Shown piece by piece: positions 27,629 through 37,024 of a stretch of 64,000 bases of DNA (position 1 is its first letter; each line of letters begins with the position of its first letter). The translations under genes were made by a program, and so were the position numbers. This DNA is from Comamonas granuli NBRC 101663. Lineage in GTDB: Bacteria; Pseudomonadota; Gammaproteobacteria; Burkholderiales; Burkholderiaceae_C. The notes below the pieces were generated by a model. It ran no database searches. It was given only the letters and a program-made list of their open reading frames with translations, and was not told where the DNA came from. The stretch spans positions 248,001 to 312,000 of the forward strand of contig NZ_BBJX01000005.1 of assembly GCF_000739995.1 (NCBI RefSeq). The letters are read 5' to 3'.

Positions 27629-28545
27629 CAGAGGTCGTCGCGCAAGGGATAGGGCAGGGTGCCCAGGGTCAGTGCGGGGCCGGCGGGTGCGCCCGCATGC
27701 AGGTCACCCGCCTCGGCCGCGGCGATCTGCAGCGCAACGATGGCGTCCCAACCGCCGCCGGGCGCTGCGGCCGCCTGCACCACGGTGCCGCAGGCCTGCT
27801 CGGCGTCCTGCGCGCTGAACACCTCGGCGCCCACGGCCAGCGGCGCATCGGCATGGGCGATATAGGCGCGGCGCTTGATGGCGCCGCGGAACTGGCTGCG
27901 CGCCACGACCTCCTGGCCCGGGTAGCAGCCCTTCTTGAAGCTCACGCCATCGACCGATTCGTAATTGAGCATCTGCGGCACGAAGGCGTCGATCAGCGGC
28001 GCGCTCAGCGTGGCCACGCCGCTCTGCACCTCGCCCCAGGCCCACAGCGCCGGGTCGAGCGCGGCGCCGGCGGGCAGGGGCTCGTTGGCCGGGCCCACCC
28101 ACAGCGCGCGCGCCTGGCCCGCCGCCGCGGGCAGGTGCACCAGGCTGGCAGGGCCCAAATCGGCCTTGGCCCACATGGGCTGTACGCCACCAGCTATCGA
28201 TTGAATAGCATCACCGGCCAGGCCGGCAACGCGCAGCTCGGCGCTGGCGTCGCTCAGGCGCAGCTTGGCGCGCAGCACGAACATGGACAGGCGCTTGAGT
28301 GTGGCGGCCAGCAGGTCGCGGCTGCAGACCAGCCACACCTCGGTGGGGCTGCGCTTGAAGCCGATGAAGCTCGCCTGCATGCGACCCTTGGCCGAGAGGA
28401 AGGCGCACAGGCGCGCATGCGCCAGGTCGAGCAGGGCAAAGTCGTGGGTGAGCTGGCCGTGGAGGAATTTGGCGGCGTCTTCGCCTTCGGCACGGATGAC
28501 GCCCAGGTTTTCGAGGGGGGCTACGCCCTGGAGCATGGCTGACAT
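27628..28545 (-). CDS. ygfZ: YgfZ-type folate-dependent protein (Fe-S cluster repair / tRNA modification)
   Basis: The 305-residue protein contains the universal YgfZ motif KGCYPGQE starting at K205 (redox Cys207). The glycine-cleavage T-protein-like fold is also visible (FLHGQLTHDF, AFLSAKGRMQASF). YgfZ binds tetrahydrofolate and supports Fe-S enzymes, including tRNA-modifying MiaB; pairing with dusA fits tRNA modification. Residues around DAIQSIAGGVQPMWAKADLG are encoded by a dispersed-repeat copy. It is divergent from mltG. Confidence 0.92.
   Translation of the reverse strand: MSAMLQGVAPLENLGVIRAEGEDAAKFLHGQLTHDFALLDLAHARLCAFLSAKGRMQASFIGFKRSPTEVWLVCSRDLLAATLKRLSMFVLRAKLRLSDASAELRVAGLAGDAIQSIAGGVQPMWAKADLGPASLVHLPAAAGQARALWVGPANEPLPAGAALDPALWAWGEVQSGVATLSAPLIDAFVPQMLNYESVDGVSFKKGCYPGQEVVARSQFRGAIKRRAYIAHADAPLAVGAEVFSAQDAEQACGTVVQAAAAPGGGWDAIVALQIAAAEAGDLHAGAPAGPALTLGTLPYPLRDDL
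28154..28211 (-). repeat. dispersed ~55-bp repeat, copy 10, inside ygfZ
   Basis: Minus-strand reading GCTATTCAATCGATAGCTGG, TGGCGTACAGCCCATGTGGG, then CCAAGGCCGATTTGGG. It is in frame with ygfZ. Confidence 0.65.
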
Positions 28546-28592
28546 GGCTCCATTATGATGCCCGGTTCCTCACTCCTACTCGCATCAGGGTT

Positions 28593-29576
28593 GTGCGCCG
28601 ATTCCTTCTTCTGGCACTGATGGTGGCCGTCGGGCTGGGCGCCGTGGCCTGGGGCTGGCTGCACGCGCCGCTGCCCATGGGCAGCGAACCGCTGGAGCTC
28701 GCCATCGAGCCTGGCACGCCGCCGCGCAGCATCGCGCGCGACCTCGAGCGCGCGGGCGTGCGCGTGGATGCGCGGCTCTTGTTCGCCTGGTTCCGCCTCT
28801 CGGGCAAGGTGCGCGAGATCCGCGCGGGCAACTACGAAATCCCGCCGGGCACCACGCCCCTCACCCTGCTCGACAAGCTGGTGCGCGGGGAGGAGTCGCT
28901 GCGCAGCCTCACGCTGGTGGAGGGCTGGACCTTCCGCCAGGTGCGCGCCGCGCTGGCGCGCGAGGAGCTGCGGCGCGACACTGCCGACCTGGACGACGCC
29001 GCCATCATGCAGCAGCTCGGGCGCCCGGGCGTGCCCCCGGAGGGGCGCTTCTTCCCCGACACCTACGCCTACGCCAAGGGCTCCAGCGACCTGGCCGTGC
29101 TGCGCCGCGCCCTGCACGCCATGGACCGCCACCTGGAGGCCGCCTGGGCGCAGCGCAGCGCCGACACGCCGCTCAAGAGCGCCGACGAGGCGCTCATCCT
29201 GGCCAGCATCGTCGAGAAGGAGACCGGCCAGGCGGCCGACCGCGGGCAGATCGCCGGCGTCTTCGTCAACCGGCTGCGCGCCGGCATGCTGCTGCAGACC
29301 GACCCTACCGTGATCTACGGCCTGGGCGAGAAGTTCGACGGCAACCTGCGCAAGCGCGACCTGCAGGCCGACACGCCCTGGAACACCTATACCCGCGCGG
29401 GCCTGCCGCCCACGCCCATCGCCATGCCGGGCAAGGCCGCGCTCATGGCGGCGGTGCAGCCGCAGGCGACGCGCGCCCTGTACTTCGTGGCGCGCGGCGA
29501 CGGCAGCAGCCATTTCAGCGCCACGCTCGACGAGCACAACCGCGCCGTCCAGCGCTACCAACTGCAAAAGAAATGA
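28593..29576 (+). CDS. mltG: endolytic murein transglycosylase MltG
   Basis: Inner-membrane YceG-fold enzyme that cleaves nascent glycan strands and sets their length. The start is GTG 28593; 327 residues. An N-terminal membrane anchor ([19 protein letters not shown]) precedes a LysM-like domain ([20 protein letters not shown]). The catalytic domain has [12 protein letters not shown] (E208-T211), [37 protein letters not shown] and [20 protein letters not shown]. The stop overlaps tmk (ATGA). This begins a plus-strand unit mltG-tmk-holB-pilZ. Confidence 0.95.
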   Translation: MRRFLLLALMVAVGLGAVAWGWLHAPLPMGSEPLELAIEPGTPPRSIARDLERAGVRVDARLLFAWFRLSGKVREIRAGNYEIPPGTTPLTLLDKLVRGEESLRSLTLVEGWTFRQVRAALAREELRRDTADLDDAAIMQQLGRPGVPPEGRFFPDTYAYAKGSSDLAVLRRALHAMDRHLEAAWAQRSADTPLKSADEALILASIVEKETGQAADRGQIAGVFVNRLRAGMLLQTDPTVIYGLGEKFDGNLRKRDLQADTPWNTYTRAGLPPTPIAMPGKAALMAAVQPQATRALYFVARGDGSSHFSATLDEHNRAVQRYQLQKK

Positions 29577-30244
29577 CCCCAGGCCTGTTCATCACCTTCG
29601 AGGGCATCGACGGCGCGGGCAAGTCCTCGCACATCGAGGCGCTGGCCGCGGCCCTGCGCGGCGCGGGGCGCAGCGTCACCGTCACGCGCGAGCCCGGCGG
29701 CACCCCGCTGGCCGAGAAGCTGCGCGCCCTGCTGCTGGGCGAGCCCATGGACGCGCTCACCGAGGCGCTGCTGGTGTTTGCCGCCCGGCGCGACCACCTG
29801 CGCCAGGTCATCGAGCCCGCGCTGGCACGGGGCGACGTGGTGCTGTGCGACCGCTACACCGACGCCACTTTCGCCTACCAGGGCGGCGGGCGCGGCTTCG
29901 ATTGGGATTTGCTATCAATATTGGAGCGCATGGCGCAGACTGGGCTTGCCCTGCAGCCCGATTTGATGCGTGAACCCGATCTCACCTTGTGGTTCGATCT
30001 GCCCCCGGCCATGGCCGCGCAGCGCCTGGCCACGGCGCGCGCGCCCGATCGCTTCGAGTCGCAGGACGAGGCCTTTTTCACGCGCGTGGCCCAGGCCTAT
30101 GCCCGGCGCGCCCAGGCCGCGCCGCAGCGCTTCGCGCGGCTGGACGCCGCCCAGCCGCGCGAAGCGGTGTGGGCCGAGCTGCGGCAGGTGCTGGCGCAGC
30201 GCGGCTGGCTGCCAGCCGCAGTAGCCCAGGGAGGCGGCGCGTGA
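29573..30244 (+). CDS. tmk: thymidylate kinase Tmk
   Basis: Phosphorylates dTMP to dTDP. The 223 residues have P-loop GIDGAGKS (11-18), the DR(Y/H) motif in [17 protein letters not shown], and an Arg-containing lid (RAPDRFESQ). An extra segment, roughly [18 protein letters not shown], repeats the LxPDL idea twice before LTLWFDLP and is encoded by a dispersed-repeat copy. Typical Tmk is about 205-212 residues. It overlaps mltG (ATGA) and holB (GTGA). Confidence 0.94.
   Translation: MTPGLFITFEGIDGAGKSSHIEALAAALRGAGRSVTVTREPGGTPLAEKLRALLLGEPMDALTEALLVFAARRDHLRQVIEPALARGDVVLCDRYTDATFAYQGGGRGFDWDLLSILERMAQTGLALQPDLMREPDLTLWFDLPPAMAAQRLATARAPDRFESQDEAFFTRVAQAYARRAQAAPQRFARLDAAQPREAVWAELRQVLAQRGWLPAAVAQGGGA
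29906..29965 (+). repeat. dispersed ~55-bp repeat, copy 11, inside tmk
   Basis: TTTGCTATCAATATTGGAGC, GCATGGCGCAGACTGGGCTT, then GCCCTGCAGCCCGATTTG. Divergent in its centre but with both ends of the consensus; read in frame within tmk. Confidence 0.6.
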
Positions 30245-31272
30245 GCGCGCACGCTGCAGCGCCGGCCCCCTGGATTGCGGCGCAGCGCACGCAACTGCTC
30301 GCCCAGCGCGGCCATGCCTGGCTGCTGCACGGGCCCTCGGGTCTGGGGCAGTTCGCGCTGGCGCTGGAGCTGGTGCGCGCCTGGCTGTGCGAGGCGCCCG
30401 CCGGGGACGGCGCGGCCTGCGGGCAGTGCGCCAGTTGCCACGCCATCGACGTGCACACCCATGCCGACCTGTGCGTGCTCATGCCCGAGCAGGACATGCT
30501 CGCCCAGGGCTGGCCCCTGCCCGAGAAGGCGCAGACCGAGATCGACGAGAAAAAGCGCAAGCCCAGCGCCGAGATCCGCGTGGAGGCCATGCGCGACGCC
30601 GTGGAGTTTGCCCAGCGCACCAGTGCGCGCGGCCGGGGCAAGGCCGTGCTGGTGTACCCGGCCGAACAGATGAACCACGTCACCGCCAACGCCCTGCTCA
30701 AGACCCTGGAGGAGCCGCCCGGCGACGTGCGCTTCGTGCTGGCCAGCGAGGCGGCGCACCAGTTGCTGCCCACCATCCGCAGCCGCTGCCTGGGCCATGC
30801 CATGGACTGGCCCGGCGCGCAGCCCATGCAGGCCTGGCTGGCCGCGCAGGGCGTGCCCGGCCCGGCGGCCGAGGCCTGGCTGCGCGCCGCCGGGGGGCGG
30901 CCCCATGATGCGCTGCACCTGGCGCGCAGCGGCCTGGCGCCCCAGGCCTGGGCGCAGTTCCCCAAGGCCTTGCTGCAGGGCACGCCGGCCATGCTGGCCG
31001 AGGCCCGCCCGGCGCAGGCCATCACCGCGCTGCAAAAGCTCTGCCATGACCTCATGGCCTGCAGCGTGGGCGCCGCGCCGCGCTACTTTGCCGCGGCCGA
31101 CTTGCCGCCCGCGCCACCGCTGGCCGCCCTGGCGCGCTGGTCGCGCGCGCTCATGCAGGCCGCGCGCACGGCCGAGCACCCGTACAACACCGGCCTGCTG
31201 CTCGAGGCGCTTGTCGCGCAGGCGCGAAACGTCCTACACTCGGCCACTGCCATACCGCCCGCACGATCATGA
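30241..31272 (+). CDS. holB: DNA polymerase III delta-prime subunit HolB
   Basis: Clamp-loader subunit. The start is GTG 30241, overlapping the tmk stop; 343 residues. [19 protein letters not shown] is the degenerate Walker A, with Lys replaced, as expected for the non-ATPase delta-prime. The zinc module [18 protein letters not shown] follows, then [20 protein letters not shown] and the SRC-like IRSRCL. The gene order tmk-holB-pilZ-tatD is common in proteobacteria. The stop overlaps pilZ (ATGA). Confidence 0.93.
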   Translation: MSAHAAAPAPWIAAQRTQLLAQRGHAWLLHGPSGLGQFALALELVRAWLCEAPAGDGAACGQCASCHAIDVHTHADLCVLMPEQDMLAQGWPLPEKAQTEIDEKKRKPSAEIRVEAMRDAVEFAQRTSARGRGKAVLVYPAEQMNHVTANALLKTLEEPPGDVRFVLASEAAHQLLPTIRSRCLGHAMDWPGAQPMQAWLAAQGVPGPAAEAWLRAAGGRPHDALHLARSGLAPQAWAQFPKALLQGTPAMLAEARPAQAITALQKLCHDLMACSVGAAPRYFAAADLPPAPPLAALARWSRALMQAARTAEHPYNTGLLLEALVAQARNVLHSATAIPPARS

Positions 31273-31628
31273 GCTCCCCGTCCACTGCACCCCGTCCCAG
31301 CGTCATGCAGCTGGCGATCAAGGAAAAAGGCGCCCTGCATGCCGCCTACATTCCGTTCTTCGTCGAAGGCGGCATCTTCGTGCCCACCACGCGCGAGTAC
31401 CGCCTGGGCGACGACGTGTACGTGCTCCTGACCCTGCCCGAGGACACCCAGCGCTACCCCGTGGCGGGCCGGGTGGCCTGGGTGACGCCCGCGCGCGCGG
31501 GCGGCAACCGCACGCAGGGCGTGGGCATCCAGTTCCCCAAGGACGAGAAGTCGGCCCAGCTCAAGGTCAAGATCGAGCAGATCCTGGGCGCTGCCCTGGG
31601 TTCGGACCGCCCCACGCAGACGATTTGA
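31269..31628 (+). CDS. pilZ: PilZ-domain protein (type IV pilus assembly PilZ)
   Basis: The 119-residue single-domain protein has the PilZ barrel: IKEKGALHAAYIPFFVEGG, FVPTTREYRLGDDVYVLLTL, VAGRVAWVTPARAGGNRTQG and VGIQFP. It lacks the N-terminal RxxxR motif needed for cyclic-di-GMP binding, as does canonical type IV pilus PilZ, which works by protein-protein contact with FimX/PilB. Position after holB is the conserved location of true pilZ. A strong terminator follows 17 nt after the stop. Confidence 0.9.
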   Translation: MSSPSTAPRPSVMQLAIKEKGALHAAYIPFFVEGGIFVPTTREYRLGDDVYVLLTLPEDTQRYPVAGRVAWVTPARAGGNRTQGVGIQFPKDEKSAQLKVKIEQILGAALGSDRPTQTI

Positions 31629-31645
31629 CGCGCCCGCCGCGCCGC

Positions 31646-31678
31646 TGCCGGTCCGCGCCCGTGCGGATCGGCATTTTT
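31646..31678 (+). terminator. rho-independent terminator between pilZ and tatD
   Basis: An 11-bp stem (TGCCGGTCCGC with GCGGATCGGCA, one G-U pair) with a 6-nt loop, followed by TTTTT. It ends only 11 nt before the tatD ATG, so it either separates the two units or attenuates read-through. Confidence 0.85.
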
Positions 31679-31689
31679 CTTGGTTCGCC

Positions 31690-32499
31690 ATGTTCACCGA
31701 TTCGCACTGCCACCTGTCCTTTCCGCCGTTGTCGGAGCAACTGCCTGCCATCCGCGCCGCCATGCAGGCCGCCCAGGTGGGGCGCGCCCTGTGCATTTGC
31801 ACGACCATGGAGGAATTCCCCGCGGTGCACGCGCTGGCCCTGCGCTACGACAACTTCTGGTGCTCCGTGGGCGTGCACCCGGACAACGAGGGCGTCGCCG
31901 AACCCACGGTGCAGGAGCTCGTCGAGCGCGCCGCCTTGCCGCGCGTGGTCGCCATCGGCGAGACCGGCCTGGACTACTACGGCATGGAAGACCGCAAGGG
32001 CGGGCGCAGCATCGCCGACCTGGAATGGCAGCGCGAGCGCTTTCGCACCCATATCCGCGCGGCGCGCGCGGCCGCCAGGCCGCTGGTGATCCACACGCGC
32101 AGCGCCTCGGCCGACACCCTGGCCATCCTGCGCGAGGAGGGCGAGGACGGCGGCAGCGCGAGCGCCGGCGGCGTGTTCCACTGCTTCACCGAGACGGCCG
32201 CGGTGGCGCGTGCCGCGCTCGACCTGGGGTATTACATCTCCTTCTCCGGCATCATCACCTTCAAGAACGCGCAGGACCTGCGCGACATTGCCGCCTTCGT
32301 GCCCCTGGAGCGCATGCTCATCGAGACGGACAGCCCCTACCTGGCCCCCGTGCCCTACCGCGGCAAGACCAATACCCCCGCCTATGTGCCCGAGGTCGCG
32401 CGCCAGATCGCCGCTGTGCGCGGCCTGGCCGTCGAGGCGGTGGCCGAGGCCACGGAGCGCAACTTCGAGCGCCTGTTCCCGCAGGTGGTGGCCGCATGA
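31690..32499 (+). CDS. TatD-family metal-dependent hydrolase (YcfH-like)
   Basis: The 269-residue protein has the TatD signature metal ligands: [44 protein letters not shown] and [11 protein letters not shown]. TatD proteins are DNases or D-aminoacyl-tRNA-processing relatives; YcfH-like members sit next to holB in many proteobacteria, as here. The ATG has no clear ribosome-binding site and follows closely on a terminator hairpin. The stop overlaps the ankyrin gene (ATGA). Confidence 0.92.
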   Translation: MFTDSHCHLSFPPLSEQLPAIRAAMQAAQVGRALCICTTMEEFPAVHALALRYDNFWCSVGVHPDNEGVAEPTVQELVERAALPRVVAIGETGLDYYGMEDRKGGRSIADLEWQRERFRTHIRAARAAARPLVIHTRSASADTLAILREEGEDGGSASAGGVFHCFTETAAVARAALDLGYYISFSGIITFKNAQDLRDIAAFVPLERMLIETDSPYLAPVPYRGKTNTPAYVPEVARQIAAVRGLAVEAVAEATERNFERLFPQVVAA

Positions 32500-33173
32500 G
32501 GGGCGCGCCCCTGGCCCGCCGCGCCCTGCTGCTGCTGGCCCTGGCAGGCAGCCTGCCGGCCCGCGCGGGCTCGTACGAGGATTTTTTCGCGGCCATCGCG
32601 CGCGACGATGCGGGCACCATCGCCGCGCTGCTGCAGCGCGGCTTCGACCCGAACACGCGCGACCCCAAGGGTCAGCCTGGCCTGATCCTGGCGCTGCAGG
32701 CGGGCGCGCTCAAGGCGTTCGACGCCCTCATGCAGGCGCGCGATCTGCAGGTCGAGGCGCGCAACGCCCAGGGCGAGAGCGCGCTCATGATGGCGGCGCT
32801 GCGCGGCCATGTGCAGGCGGTGCGCGCGCTGATCGCGCGCGATGCCGACGTGAACAAGCCCGGCTGGACGCCGCTGCACTACGCGGCGACCGGAACCACA
32901 CCGCAGCAGGCCGAGATCATTGCGCTGCTGCTGGAGCACCATGCCTATATCGACGCCGCCTCGCCCAATGGCACCACGCCGCTCATGATGGCGGTGCACT
33001 ACGGCACGCGCGAGGCGGCCGAGCTGCTGCTGCGCGAGGGCGCCGACCCGGCGCTGCGCAACCAGTTGCGCCTGAGCGCCGCCGATTTCGCGCTGCGCGC
33101 GGGGCGCCAGGACATGGTGGAGCTGGTCGCCGCGGCCATCCGCCGGCGCCAACCCCAGCGCGGCCGCTGGTAG
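32496..33173 (+). CDS. exported ankyrin-repeat protein
   Basis: The 225-residue protein has a probable signal peptide ([19 protein letters not shown], cleavage near residue 25). About five ankyrin repeats follow, visible as [71 protein letters not shown] and an imperfect last one. It is presumably periplasmic and mediates protein contacts; the partner is unknown. ATGA overlap with the TatD-family gene shows translational coupling. Convergent with the MsbA-like exporter. Confidence 0.88.
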   Translation: MRGAPLARRALLLLALAGSLPARAGSYEDFFAAIARDDAGTIAALLQRGFDPNTRDPKGQPGLILALQAGALKAFDALMQARDLQVEARNAQGESALMMAALRGHVQAVRALIARDADVNKPGWTPLHYAATGTTPQQAEIIALLLEHHAYIDAASPNGTTPLMMAVHYGTREAAELLLREGADPALRNQLRLSAADFALRAGRQDMVELVAAAIRRRQPQRGRW

Positions 33174-33188
33174 GCCGCAGGAGAGCGC

Positions 33189-35000
33189 TCAAGCAGGTTC
33201 CCCGGCGTCTGCCGGGCGCGCCTGCAGGCGTGCGTACAGGCCGCCGCGGGCCAGCAAGGCGGCGTGCGTGCCCTGTTCCACGATGCGCCCGCGCTCCATC
33301 ACGACCACGCGGTCCGCGTGCTCGATGGTCGAGAGCCGGTGCGCCACCACCAGCGTGGTGCGCCCCTGCATGAGCCGCTGCAGCGCGTCCTGCACCAGGC
33401 GCTCGGACTCGGTGTCCAGCGCCGAGGTGGCCTCGTCGAGGATCAGGATGGGGGCGTCCTTGTAGAGCGCGCGCGCAATCGCCAGGCGCTGGCGCTGCCC
33501 GCCCGAGAGCTGCATGGCGTTGTGCCCCACCACGGTGTCCATGCCCTGGGGCAGGGCCGCCACGTGGTCCGCGAGGTTGGCCGCCGCCAGGCAGGCCTGC
33601 ACGCGCTGGCGGTCCACGGCCTGGCCCAGGGCCACGTTGGCGGCGATGCTGTCGTTGAACATCACCACGTCCTGGCTCACCAGCGCAAACTGCGCGCGCA
33701 GGGCTGCCAGGTCCCAGTCCTCGATGGCGTGGCCGTCGAGCAGCACCTCGCCCGCACTGTGCGCCACGAAGCGCGGCAGCAGGTTCACCAGCGTGGTCTT
33801 GCCCGCCCCCGAGGGGCCCACCAGGGCCACGACCTCGCCGGGGCGCACGTCCAGGTCCACGCCCGCCAGGGCCGGCGCCTGGTCGGCGGCGAAGGCCACG
33901 CGCACCCCGCGCAGCGCGATCGCGCCGCGTGCGCGCCCCGGCGCATGGCGGCCGCCTTGCTCGGCGGGCGTGTGTCCCAGCAGGTGCAGTCCGCGTTCGA
34001 GCGCCGCCACACCGCGCGTGATGGGGTTGGCCACGTCGGCCAGGCGGCGGATGGGGGCAATGAGCATCAGCATGGCGGTGATGAAGGCCACGAAGCCGCC
34101 CACGGTCACGTCGTGCGCGCTGCCCGCGGTGCTGCGGCCCTGCCACAGCGCCACGCAGATCACCGCCGAGAGCGCCGCCGCGGCGAGCAATTGCGTCAGC
34201 GGGGTCATGGCCGACGAGGCGATGGTCGACTTGATGGCCAGGCTGCGCAGCCTGCGGCTGAGGGTCTCGAAGCGGCTGGCCTGTGCCGCCTGGGCCGCAT
34301 GCAGGCGCACCATGCGGTGCGCGAGCACGTTTTCCTCCACCACGTAGGCGAGTTCGTCGGTGGCCTGCTGCCCGCTCTTGGTCAGGCGGTAGAGGCGGCG
34401 CGAGAGCGTCTTCATGATCCAGGCCACGCCGGGCACCACCACGGCCACGATCAGCGTGAGCTGCCAGTTCAGGTACAGCAGGTAGGCCAGCAGGGCCACG
34501 AGGGTGAAGCCGTCGCGCGAGATGCCCAGCAGCGCCTGCACGAGCAGCGTGGCGCCGGTCTGCACCTCGTAGACCACGGTGTTGGACAGGGTGCTGGCCG
34601 ACTGGCGCGCAAACAGGCCCATGTCCGCCGCCAGCAGGCGCTCGAACAGGCGGCTGCGCAGCAGCAGCATGCCTTCGTTGGCGATGCGTGCGAGCGCGTA
34701 CTGCCCGACGAACTGCGCCAGCCCACGCACGAGGAACACGCCCATGATGGCCAGCGGCACCATCCACAGCTGCAGCGAACCCTCGGAAAACCCCTGATCG
34801 AGCAAGGGCTTGAGCAGGGCCGGGATCAAGGGTTCGGTGATGGCGCCCACCAGCGTGGCCAGAATCGCACCCGCCCAGGCCAGGCGGTGCTGCAGGCCGA
34901 AGTACACCGCCAGGCGGGACAGGCGCGCGCGCAGGGGCTGTGCGGGTGGTTCGGCAGGGGAGGGGGGGGCGCCGGGCGGGCCGTTGTCGGGGGCTTGCAT
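33189..35000 (-). CDS. MsbA-like lipid A/ABC exporter (fused TMD-NBD)
   Basis: The 603-residue half-transporter has six membrane helices (about residues 35-330) and a C-terminal ATPase with Walker A GPSGAGKTT, Q-loop FALVSQDVVMFNDSI, signature QLSGGQRQRLAIARAL, Walker B ILILDEATSALD and H-loop AHRLS. Length and the motif ATLVGAITEPLIPALLKPLL fit MsbA, which flips lipid A-core across the inner membrane. Other type IV exporters are possible, since no lpxK neighbour is present. It starts at ATG 35000 and is divergent from tolB. Confidence 0.88.
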   Translation of the reverse strand: MQAPDNGPPGAPPSPAEPPAQPLRARLSRLAVYFGLQHRLAWAGAILATLVGAITEPLIPALLKPLLDQGFSEGSLQLWMVPLAIMGVFLVRGLAQFVGQYALARIANEGMLLLRSRLFERLLAADMGLFARQSASTLSNTVVYEVQTGATLLVQALLGISRDGFTLVALLAYLLYLNWQLTLIVAVVVPGVAWIMKTLSRRLYRLTKSGQQATDELAYVVEENVLAHRMVRLHAAQAAQASRFETLSRRLRSLAIKSTIASSAMTPLTQLLAAAALSAVICVALWQGRSTAGSAHDVTVGGFVAFITAMLMLIAPIRRLADVANPITRGVAALERGLHLLGHTPAEQGGRHAPGRARGAIALRGVRVAFAADQAPALAGVDLDVRPGEVVALVGPSGAGKTTLVNLLPRFVAHSAGEVLLDGHAIEDWDLAALRAQFALVSQDVVMFNDSIAANVALGQAVDRQRVQACLAAANLADHVAALPQGMDTVVGHNAMQLSGGQRQRLAIARALYKDAPILILDEATSALDTESERLVQDALQRLMQGRTTLVVAHRLSTIEHADRVVVMERGRIVEQGTHAALLARGGLYARLQARPADAGEPA

Positions 35001-35118
35001 GCGGTCGCGATTCTACTTTTCCGGCCGAGTCCAACAGTTTGTGACAGGGAGGGCGCTCCCGAGTGTGTAACATTCTCACCCTGACAAGCGGCTATCGCCC
35101 GTTTGCTGCCCATCGCGC

Positions 35119-36438
35119 ATGACGACACAACGCCTACCCGCATCCTCCTCCCCCGTCCCCACGTCCCCCTTCACGCGCCGCCAGTGCCTGGCGGCATTGG
35201 GCGCGCTGGCCAGCCTGCCGGCCGCGGCGCAGTTCCGCGTCGAAGTCACGGGCGTGGGCATGACGCAATTGCCCATTGCCATCGCGCCCTTCCGCGATGA
35301 GGCGCAGTCGCCGCAGAAGATCTCCGCTATCGTGCAGGCGGACCTGGAGCGCAGCGGCCAGTTCCGCGGCGTCGATACCGCCGGCATGCGCCTGGACGAG
35401 ACCACCCGCCCGGACCTGGCCCTGTGGCGCCAGAAGAGTGCGGATTCGCTGGTCTCGGGCAGCGTCGTGCGCCTGGCCGATGGCCGCTACGACGTGCGCT
35501 TTCGCCTGTGGGACGTGGTGCGTGGCCAGGACCTCGGCGGCCAGAGCTACGTGGTGGTGCAGGCCGACCTGCGCCTGGTGGCGCACCGCATCGCCGATTT
35601 CGTGTACGAAAAGCTCACGGGCGTGCGCGGCGTGTTCTCCACGCGCATCGCCTACGTCACCAAGGCGGGCAATCGCTACAGCCTGTGGGTCGCCGACTCC
35701 GACGGCGAGAACGCCCAGGCGGCGCTCGCCAGTCCCGAACCCATCATTTCCCCGGCATGGTCGCCTTCGGGCGGGCAGTTGGCCTATGTGTCCTTCGAGT
35801 CGCGCAAGCCCGTGGTGTACGTGCACGACGTGGCCAGCGGCCGGCGCCGCCTGGTGGCCAATTTCAAGGGCTCGAACAGCGCCCCCGCATGGTCGCCCGA
35901 CGGGCGCACCCTGGCCATCACCCTGAGCCGCGACGGCAACTCGCAGCTCTACACCATCGACGCCAATGGCGGTGAGCCGCGCCGCCTCATGCAAAGCAGC
36001 GGCATCGATACCGAACCGGCCTTCTCGCCCGATGGGCGCTTCATCTACTTCGTGAGCGACCGCGGCGGGGCACCGCAGATCTACAAGGTGGCGAGCAGCG
36101 GCGGCAATGCCGAGCGCGTGACCTTCAGCGGCAGCTACAACATTTCGCCCGCCATCAGCCCGGACGGCCGCTGGCTCGCCTATGTCTCGCGCGTGAACGG
36201 CGCCTTCAGGCTGCACGCCATGGAGCTGGCGACCGGCGCCGCCACGGCCTTGACCGACACCAGCGCCGACGAGCGCCCGAGCTTTGCGCCCAACAGCCGC
36301 CTCATCGTCTACGCCACCCAGCAGCAGGGCCGCGAGGCGCTGATGACCACCACGCTGGACGGCAAGATCAAGGCCCGGCTGGCGGGGCAGGGCGGCGACA
36401 TCCGCGAGCCCGATTGGGGCCCCTACCAGTTCCAGTGA
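35119..36438 (+). CDS. tolB: Tol-Pal system beta-propeller protein TolB
   Basis: Periplasmic component of the Tol-Pal envelope-constriction complex; it binds Pal. The 439 residues comprise a signal sequence with a twin-arginine-like start (FTRRQCLAALGALASLPAAA), an N-terminal alpha/beta domain (IAIAPFRDEAQSPQKISAIV...) and a six-bladed propeller with repeated SPDGR/SPSG motifs (ISPAWSPSGGQLAYVS, APAWSPDGRTLA, EPAFSPDGRFIYFVSD, SPAISPDGRWLAYVS). The C-terminal REPDWGPYQ is typical. Pal and CpoB follow in order; tolQRA are outside the window or elsewhere. Confidence 0.95.
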   Translation: MTTQRLPASSSPVPTSPFTRRQCLAALGALASLPAAAQFRVEVTGVGMTQLPIAIAPFRDEAQSPQKISAIVQADLERSGQFRGVDTAGMRLDETTRPDLALWRQKSADSLVSGSVVRLADGRYDVRFRLWDVVRGQDLGGQSYVVVQADLRLVAHRIADFVYEKLTGVRGVFSTRIAYVTKAGNRYSLWVADSDGENAQAALASPEPIISPAWSPSGGQLAYVSFESRKPVVYVHDVASGRRRLVANFKGSNSAPAWSPDGRTLAITLSRDGNSQLYTIDANGGEPRRLMQSSGIDTEPAFSPDGRFIYFVSDRGGAPQIYKVASSGGNAERVTFSGSYNISPAISPDGRWLAYVSRVNGAFRLHAMELATGAATALTDTSADERPSFAPNSRLIVYATQQQGREALMTTTLDGKIKARLAGQGGDIREPDWGPYQFQ

Positions 36439-36479
36439 ACTTTTTCCATCTTTTGGTTTCAGCCATGCAGGAGCTTTTC

Positions 36480-37013
36480 ATGATCAAACGTATTGCCTAT
36501 GTCGTTGCCGCTGCCGCCCTGGTCGCGGGTTGCAGTTCGGGGGTGGATCTCGACAACGTTCCCGTCGAGGACAAGAGCGGAGCCCCGCTCTCCAGCCAGG
36601 GCTCGCAGTCGGGCAACGCCGGGCAGAGCGGCGTGCAAGGGGTGGATTTGTCGCAATCGGCGGCCGACAAGGCCGGCCCGGTGGGCGTGAGCCGCGTGGT
36701 GTACTTCGATTTCGACAGCTACGTCATCAAGCCCGAGTTCCAGGCCGTCATCGAGGCGCATGCGCGTTTCATCAAGGCCAGCCCCGCACGCCGTGCCGTC
36801 ATCGAAGGCCACACCGACGAGCGTGGCGGCCGGGAATACAACCTGGCCCTGGGCCAGCGCCGCGCCGAGGCCGTGCGCCGCGCCCTGGGCTTGCTGGGCG
36901 TGTCGGACAACCAGATCGAGGCCGTGAGCTTCGGCAAGGAAAAGCCGGCCATGCAGGGCTTCAGTGAAGAGGCCTACGCCAAGAACCGCCGCGCCGAGAT
37001 CTCCTACCGTTGA
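36480..37013 (+). CDS. pal: peptidoglycan-associated lipoprotein Pal
   Basis: Outer-membrane lipoprotein that anchors Tol-Pal to peptidoglycan. ATG 36480 gives 177 residues. The lipobox LVAG-C18 follows a short signal peptide (MIKRIAYVVAAAALVAGC). The OmpA-like domain has VVYFDFDSYVIKPEFQAVI, IEGHTDERGGREYNLALGQR and RRAEISYR, carrying the DAP-binding Asp/Arg residues. An upstream in-frame ATG reading would add non-signal residues and was rejected. AGGAG precedes the start by 8 nt. Confidence 0.95.
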   Translation: MIKRIAYVVAAAALVAGCSSGVDLDNVPVEDKSGAPLSSQGSQSGNAGQSGVQGVDLSQSAADKAGPVGVSRVVYFDFDSYVIKPEFQAVIEAHARFIKASPARRAVIEGHTDERGGREYNLALGQRRAEAVRRALGLLGVSDNQIEAVSFGKEKPAMQGFSEEAYAKNRRAEISYR

Positions 37014-37024
37014 GCGGCCAGCCC

